Positions 59,872 through 64,000 of a DNA stretch of 64,000 nucleotides are shown here, piece by piece. Both the position numbers and the translations under genes were made by a program. Every line of letters starts with the position of its first letter. Position 1 is the first letter of the stretch. Below the pieces are notes generated by a model. That model had not been told where the DNA came from and made no database searches. It saw nothing but the letters and a program-made list of their open reading frames with translations. Origin of the DNA: Bacteroidales bacterium (GTDB lineage Bacteria; Bacteroidota; Bacteroidia; Bacteroidales; UBA932); assembly GCA_017471045.1 (NCBI GenBank), contig JAFUWZ010000007.1:146492-210491 (forward strand). The letters are read 5' to 3'.

Positions 59872-61095
59872 ATGGATGTAGCTGAAATCAAACAATTATT
59901 TCCTTCTCTCAAGCAGACCGTGTACGGTCGTCCGCTGGTCTATCTGGACAATGCGGCGACCAGCCTGCGGCCGCAATCCGTGATCGACAAGTGGAACGAG
60001 ATGGCGACGAAAAAAAACGCCAACATCCATCGTGCCGTCCACAGACTGGCGGTTGAAGCGACGGAGGAATATGAGTCTACCCGCGATGCGGTGCGGGAGT
60101 TTCTGAATGCGGAGTACCGGGAAGAAATCATCTTCACGTCCGGCACGACGGCATCGATCAATCTGCTGGCGTTCTGTTTCGGTGAAGCCTTCATCCAGCC
60201 CGGCGATGAGATCCTGATTGCCGAGAGTGAGCACCACTCAGACATCGTGCCCTGGCAGATGATGTGTCAGCGGAAGGGCGCCGTGATCCGCACGATCCCC
60301 GTTGACGGGAACGGTCACCTCGACCTGCAAAGACTTCGCGAGAATCTCACAAAAAAAACAAAGCTGACCTGTCTGGCGGAAATTTCCAACGTACTGGGCC
60401 TGAAAAACCCGGTTAAAGATATTGTAAAGATTTGTCATTCAGTTGGTTGTCTTGTTTTTATAGATGGCGCGCAGGGTGTGGTCCATTCCGCGCCGGACGT
60501 GCGCGCGACGAGTTGCGACTTTTATGCTTTCTCCGGACACAAGATCTATGCGGCCAGCGGGACCGGCGTGCTCTACGGCCGCCGCGCTCTGCTCGAGCAG
60601 ATGCCGCCCTACATGGGCGGCGGCGAAATGATCGCGACCGTTTCCTTTGAAAAGACCACCTACGCTCCTCTGCCCGGCAAGTTTGAAGCCGGCACGCAAA
60701 ATATCAACGCCGTCCCTACCCTGAAAGCGGCGCTCGAGCTGGCGCGTGCGTTTCGTTGTCCCGAGGTGGAGGATGAGCAGCGGCGCATCATCGATTTTGT
60801 TATAGGTGAATTGTCCGCCGATCCGCGCATCACGCTCTATGGCCGACCGGTCGATCCGGCCGAAAAGGTGCCGATCTTTTCCTTTACGGTCCGGGGGGCG
60901 CATCACGAGGATCTGGCATTGATCTTGGATAAACAGGGCGTGGCCGTGCGCTCCGGGCAGATGTGCGCCGAGCCGCTGATGGACCGCTACGGCGTGACCG
61001 GCATGGTGCGGGCATCCTTTGCGGCCTACAACACGCTGGATGAAGCCCGCACGTTCATAGGAGCCTTGCGAAAGGCCATCGAAATGTTGAGTTAG
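59872..61095 (+). CDS. sufS: Cysteine desulfurase, SufS type
   Basis: 407 residues of the class V aminotransferase fold. PLP lysine in FYAFSGHKIYAASGTGVLYG, HRAVHRLAVEATEEYESTR near the N-terminus, and catalytic Cys365 in RSGQMCAEPLM. SufS removes sulfur from cysteine and passes it to SufE for Fe-S cluster assembly. sufE follows after 8 bp and sufT after that, but the sufBCD scaffold genes are not in this locus. Confidence 0.94.
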   Translation: MDVAEIKQLFPSLKQTVYGRPLVYLDNAATSLRPQSVIDKWNEMATKKNANIHRAVHRLAVEATEEYESTRDAVREFLNAEYREEIIFTSGTTASINLLAFCFGEAFIQPGDEILIAESEHHSDIVPWQMMCQRKGAVIRTIPVDGNGHLDLQRLRENLTKKTKLTCLAEISNVLGLKNPVKDIVKICHSVGCLVFIDGAQGVVHSAPDVRATSCDFYAFSGHKIYAASGTGVLYGRRALLEQMPPYMGGGEMIATVSFEKTTYAPLPGKFEAGTQNINAVPTLKAALELARAFRCPEVEDEQRRIIDFVIGELSADPRITLYGRPVDPAEKVPIFSFTVRGAHHEDLALILDKQGVAVRSGQMCAEPLMDRYGVTGMVRASFAAYNTLDEARTFIGALRKAIEMLS

Positions 61096-61103
61096 GAGTA
61101 GAT

Positions 61104-61517
61104 ATGAATACGCTGAAAGAAGCAAAAGAAGCCGTTATCGAGGATTTCTCGATGTATGACGAGTGGCTGGACAAATACGAGTATCTGATCGACCTGGGCA
61201 AAAAGCTGGATGCTTATCCCGAGGAGGCCAAGACCGATGATAAACTGATAAAAGGTTGTCAGTCAAGAGTTTGGCTGGATTGGTCGCTCAGCGGAAGCCG
61301 GCTGTATTTCCGGGCCGACAGTGACGCGATCATCACCAAGGGCATCATCTCCCTGCTGATCGGTGTCTATTCCGGCCGTACCTCGGCCGAGATCGTCGGC
61401 GACGATTTCTCCTTCATTGATGAGATCGGCTTGAAGGAGAACCTCTCCCCTACCCGCTCCAACGGCCTGGCGTCGATGATTGCCACCATTCGCGGCGTCG
61501 CCGCACAAAACGTGTGA
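61104..61517 (+). CDS. sufE: SufE-family sulfur acceptor
   Basis: 137 residues. The acceptor Cys52 lies in the conserved KGCQSRVWL motif after DDKLI; GIISLLIGVYSGRTSAEIV and LSPTRSNGLASM complete the family pattern. It accepts persulfide sulfur from SufS and enhances its activity. Its stop overlaps the GTG of the next frame by 4 bp. Confidence 0.95.
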   Translation: MNTLKEAKEAVIEDFSMYDEWLDKYEYLIDLGKKLDAYPEEAKTDDKLIKGCQSRVWLDWSLSGSRLYFRADSDAIITKGIISLLIGVYSGRTSAEIVGDDFSFIDEIGLKENLSPTRSNGLASMIATIRGVAAQNV

Positions 61518-61522
61518 AAGAA

Positions 61523-61903
61523 ATGACCGACAAGCAAGAAATACTGACTGCCGAAGACGTCAAGGCCCTCGCTCCGCTCTACGAGGACGTGGTCCTGGCG
61601 CTTAAGCAAGTCTATGATCCGGAGATTCCGGTCAATATCTACGACCTTGGGCTGATCTATGAGCTGAACATCAGCAAGGCGTATGAAGTATATATCAAAA
61701 TGACATTCACGGCGCCCAACTGTCCGATGGCGGACGACGTGATTGCTGAAGTCCAGCGCAGCGTCGAAGACGTCAAGGGGATCGCGAAGTGCACGATCGA
61801 CCTGACGTTCGAGCCTGCCTGGGACCAGAGCATGCTTTCCGACGAGGCACGGGTCATCCTGGGGATGGACCTGGATTTCGAAGACGAACCCGACACGCTG
61901 TAA
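61523..61903 (+). CDS. sufT: SufT/MIP18-type Fe-S assembly protein (DUF59)
   Basis: 126 residues from the ATG at 61523 (MTDKQEILTAEDV); a GTG at 61514 overlapping the sufE stop is the alternative. The DUF59 core reads QVYDPEIPVNIYDLGLIYEL, with the reactive Cys in TFTAPNCPMADDVIAEVQ. Such proteins assist Fe-S cluster maturation. A related DUF59 domain forms the N-terminus of Mrp (4839-5909). Its TAA overlaps the folK ATG (TAATG). Confidence 0.88.
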   Translation: MTDKQEILTAEDVKALAPLYEDVVLALKQVYDPEIPVNIYDLGLIYELNISKAYEVYIKMTFTAPNCPMADDVIAEVQRSVEDVKGIAKCTIDLTFEPAWDQSMLSDEARVILGMDLDFEDEPDTL

Positions 61904-62379
61904 TGCCGCGCGTTTACCTTTCTCTCGGCACCAACCAGGGCGACCGCCCCGCACAGTTGCAGGCGGCCCTCGTTGCGCTCGAATCAGCGTTCGGTGCCGC
62001 TCCGACGGCACTTTCTTCTTTTGTTGAGACACCCGCCTGGGGCTTTGAGGGATCGGATTTCCTGAACTGCGCGGTGCGTTTCGACTGCCCGGAAGGCAAG
62101 GGCCTTACCCCTACTCGCCTGCTGGACCTGTGCCAACGGATCGAGCGCCGCATGGGCCGTCGCGGCCGGCCTGAATGGGACGCGGCCGGACGCCGCATCT
62201 ACCACGACCGCCCGATCGATATCGACATTCTTTTCTGGGACTGCCGCCGCATCCGCACGACGCGCCTCTTGATCCCCCACCCCCTGATCGCGGAGCGCGA
62301 TTTCGTCCTGCGTCCGCTCGCCGAAATCCTGGACGAAGAGACAAAACGCGCATTTCCCGAAATATTTGCGGGGAAATGA
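61903..62379 (+). CDS. folK: 2-amino-4-hydroxy-6-hydroxymethyldihydropteridine diphosphokinase
   Basis: 158 residues from the ATG at 61903 (MPRVYLSLGTNQGDRP). HPPK signature GRRIYHDRPIDIDILFWD with the two catalytic Asp, and the IPHPLIAERDFVLRPLAEI tail. It transfers diphosphate from ATP to the pterin alcohol in folate synthesis, upstream of the folA/thyA steps encoded elsewhere in the window. It shares the TAATG overlap with sufT, so translation is probably coupled. Confidence 0.95.
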   Translation: MPRVYLSLGTNQGDRPAQLQAALVALESAFGAAPTALSSFVETPAWGFEGSDFLNCAVRFDCPEGKGLTPTRLLDLCQRIERRMGRRGRPEWDAAGRRIYHDRPIDIDILFWDCRRIRTTRLLIPHPLIAERDFVLRPLAEILDEETKRAFPEIFAGK

Positions 62380-62380
62380 T

Positions 62381-62388
62381 TATTTTTG
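62381..62388 (+). promoter_or_regulatory. -7 element TATTTTTG for glyS
   Basis: Exact TAnnTTTG match immediately after the folK stop codon, 23 nt before the glyS ATG. Confidence 0.4.
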
Positions 62389-62411
62389 CATGATTTAACA
62401 GACAAACAGAT

Positions 62412-63950
62412 ATGACACAGGAAGAACTTTTCAAGGTGCTGGTCGCCCATTGCAAAGAGTACGGTTTCATTTTCCCTTCCAGCGAGATCTATGACGGACT
62501 CGCCGCCGTGTACGATTACGGCCAGATGGGTGTCGAGCTCAAGAACAATATCAAGCAGTACTGGTGGAACGCGATGACGCGTCTGAACGAAAACATAGTG
62601 GGCATTGACTCCTGCATTTTCATGCACCCGCGCATCTGGGAGGCTTCCGGGCATGTCGGTGCGTTCAATGACCCGCTCATCGACAACAAGGACTCCAAGA
62701 AGCGCTATCGCGCCGACGTGCTGATCGAGGATTACCTTGGCAAGATCGAAGAAAAGATCGCCAAGGAAGTGGCCAAGGGACGCAAGCGTTTCGGCGACAG
62801 TTTTGATGAGGCGCAGTTCCGCGCGACCAACCCGAATGTCCTGCGGGAACAAGCGAAATATGACGAAGTGCACGCACGCTACGTCAAGGCCGAGCAAGCT
62901 TCGGACTTCGCCGAATACCGCCAGATCATCATCGACTGCGGCATCGTCTGCCCGATCAGCGGCACCTGCAACTGGACCGACGTGCGCCAGTTCAACCTGA
63001 TGTTCTCCACTTCGATGGGCAGCACCTCCGAGGGAGCAAATACCATTTACCTGCGCCCGGAGACGGCCCAGGGTATCTTTGTGAATTATCTGAATGTCCA
63101 GAAGACCGGGCGCATGAAACTCCCCTTCGGCATCGCGCAGATCGGCAAGGCCTTCCGCAACGAGATCGTCGCGCGCCAGTTCATCTTCCGCATGCGGGAA
63201 TTCGAGCAGATGGAGATGCAGTTCTTTATCAAGCCCGGCACCGAGCTCGAATGGTTCAAGAACTGGAAGGAGAAGCGTATGGCCTGGCACGTCAACCTCG
63301 GCATGGGCGCGGAGAATTATCGTTTCCACGACCATGAGAAGCTGGCGCATTATGCCAATGCCGCGACCGACATCGAGTTCCAGTTCCCCTTCGGTTTCAA
63401 GGAGTTGGAAGGCATCCATTCCCGTACCGACTTCGACCTGGGCAACCACCAGAAGTTCTCCGGCAAGAAGATCCAGTACTTCGATCCCGAGACAGGTGAG
63501 AGTTTTGTCCCTTACGTGATCGAGACGTCCATCGGTGTGGACCGGACGGTCCTGGCCGTGCTTTCGCACGCTTACAAAGAGGAAAGACTGGAAGGCGGCG
63601 ACACGCGCGTGGTCCTGTCCATTCCGCCGGCACTCGCGCCTGTCAAGGCTGCGGTGATGCCGCTGGTCAAGAAGGACGGCCTGCCGGAGGTGGCCCAGCA
63701 GATCATGGATGATCTGAAGTACGATTTCAACTGCCAGTATGACGAGAAGGATTCCATCGGCAAGCGTTATCGCCGCCAGGATGCGATCGGTACGCCGTAT
63801 TGCATCACGGTGGACCATGACACGCTGGAGGACCGGTGCGTGACCGTGCGTGACCGCGACACGATGACGCAGGAGCGGATCCCCATTGCCGAGCTCCGCG
63901 CCATGATTGACCGTCGCGTCAATCTTAACACTCTGCTTCGCAATCTGTAA
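62412..63950 (+). CDS. glyS: Glycyl-tRNA synthetase (single-chain, dimeric type)
   Basis: 512 residues of the alpha2 type. Class II motif 1 to 3 regions: IYDGLAAVYDYGQMGVELKN, motif 2 FGIAQIGKAFRNEIVARQF with FRMREFEQMEMQFF, and motif 3 IETSIGVDRTVLAVLSHAY; the C-terminal anticodon domain includes KRYRRQDAIGTPYCITVD. It charges tRNA-Gly. The 50 bp after its stop contain nothing recognisable before the window ends. Confidence 0.97.
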   Translation: MTQEELFKVLVAHCKEYGFIFPSSEIYDGLAAVYDYGQMGVELKNNIKQYWWNAMTRLNENIVGIDSCIFMHPRIWEASGHVGAFNDPLIDNKDSKKRYRADVLIEDYLGKIEEKIAKEVAKGRKRFGDSFDEAQFRATNPNVLREQAKYDEVHARYVKAEQASDFAEYRQIIIDCGIVCPISGTCNWTDVRQFNLMFSTSMGSTSEGANTIYLRPETAQGIFVNYLNVQKTGRMKLPFGIAQIGKAFRNEIVARQFIFRMREFEQMEMQFFIKPGTELEWFKNWKEKRMAWHVNLGMGAENYRFHDHEKLAHYANAATDIEFQFPFGFKELEGIHSRTDFDLGNHQKFSGKKIQYFDPETGESFVPYVIETSIGVDRTVLAVLSHAYKEERLEGGDTRVVLSIPPALAPVKAAVMPLVKKDGLPEVAQQIMDDLKYDFNCQYDEKDSIGKRYRRQDAIGTPYCITVDHDTLEDRCVTVRDRDTMTQERIPIAELRAMIDRRVNLNTLLRNL

Positions 63951-64000
63951 GAGGTTCATTCGAGGCCGAAGTGCCGCGGTGCCCCGGCAAAGCAGTCCCC

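Noticed and set aside
1-64000. tRNA, rRNA and CRISPR arrays
   Set aside because: All gaps longer than about 60 bp were read. No cloverleaf, rRNA-like or regularly spaced direct-repeat sequence was found.

Overview
The window is a stretch of Bacteroidota chromosome, most likely from a high-GC gut or rumen Bacteroidales. The evidence is: many TAnnTTTG-type -7 promoter elements (the Bacteroidota sigma-A class) with no consistent Shine-Dalgarno sites; an S46 dipeptidyl-peptidase, a GH97 glycosidase, fimbrillin/BIg2-type lipoproteins and a CoaX-OMP-TPR-LptC-PpiD cluster; and a two-copy NSS transporter locus. Most of the window looks about 60% GC by eye. ybeY-mnmG is clearly more AT-rich. No rRNA, tRNA, CRISPR array or intact mobile element was found.

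Layout. 1-600: left edge, a partial minus-strand gene running off the window and a frameshifted gene remnant. 638-8945: minus-strand run of a YdiJ-like FAD/Fe-S oxidase, an SDR, Mrp, an S46 peptidase, RNase HII and a small coiled-coil protein. 9202-11626: a small HTH protein and an EF-G2-type translation factor that lacks the catalytic His. 11684-12079: an IS remnant and a paired palindromic repeat. 12080-19672: aspS, SGNH hydrolase, GH97, mutS; rsmA diverges at 19764. 20628-25639: a five-gene minus run (thioredoxin-like lipoprotein, thyA, folA, two NSS transporters). 25688-28960: a very large exported gluzincin/beta-propeller/barrel protein. 28957-32479: a sulfur region with cysE and cysK behind a poly-cysteine leader peptide and attenuator, a small membrane protein and a YeiH transporter. 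32571-37365: CpXC protein, LuxR fragment, galK, an exported EEP-family hydrolase, ychF. 37392-41104: a surface lipoprotein gene split by a frameshift, with a 54-codon ORF in front. 41213-47333: envelope cluster ppiD-lptC-TPR-OMP-coaX. 47368-50556: mfd. 50802-63950: ruvB, frdAB, hflX, tonB, ybeY-mnmG, ruvA, sufS-sufE-sufT-folK, glyS.

Main points. (1) The cysK-cysE operon is preceded by a 25-residue leader peptide with four consecutive Cys codons, a 1:2 hairpin, an alternative 2:3 pairing and a U-tailed 3:4 terminator. This is a classical attenuator layout for sensing Cys-tRNA charging. (2) A perfect 16-bp parS site lies inside mnmG and a 15/16 copy lies between mnmG and ruvA. With the switch in gene orientation at the AT-rich mfd/ruvB spacer and its DnaA-box-like repeats, this suggests the chromosome origin is close. 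(3) Two intergenic regions carry the same paired palindrome (GTGTG-N17-CACAC, second copy exactly 52 bp on). (4) Several genes have a -7 element only 4-8 nt before the start codon, implying nearly leaderless mRNAs. All family assignments are from reading the translated sequence; no database search was run.
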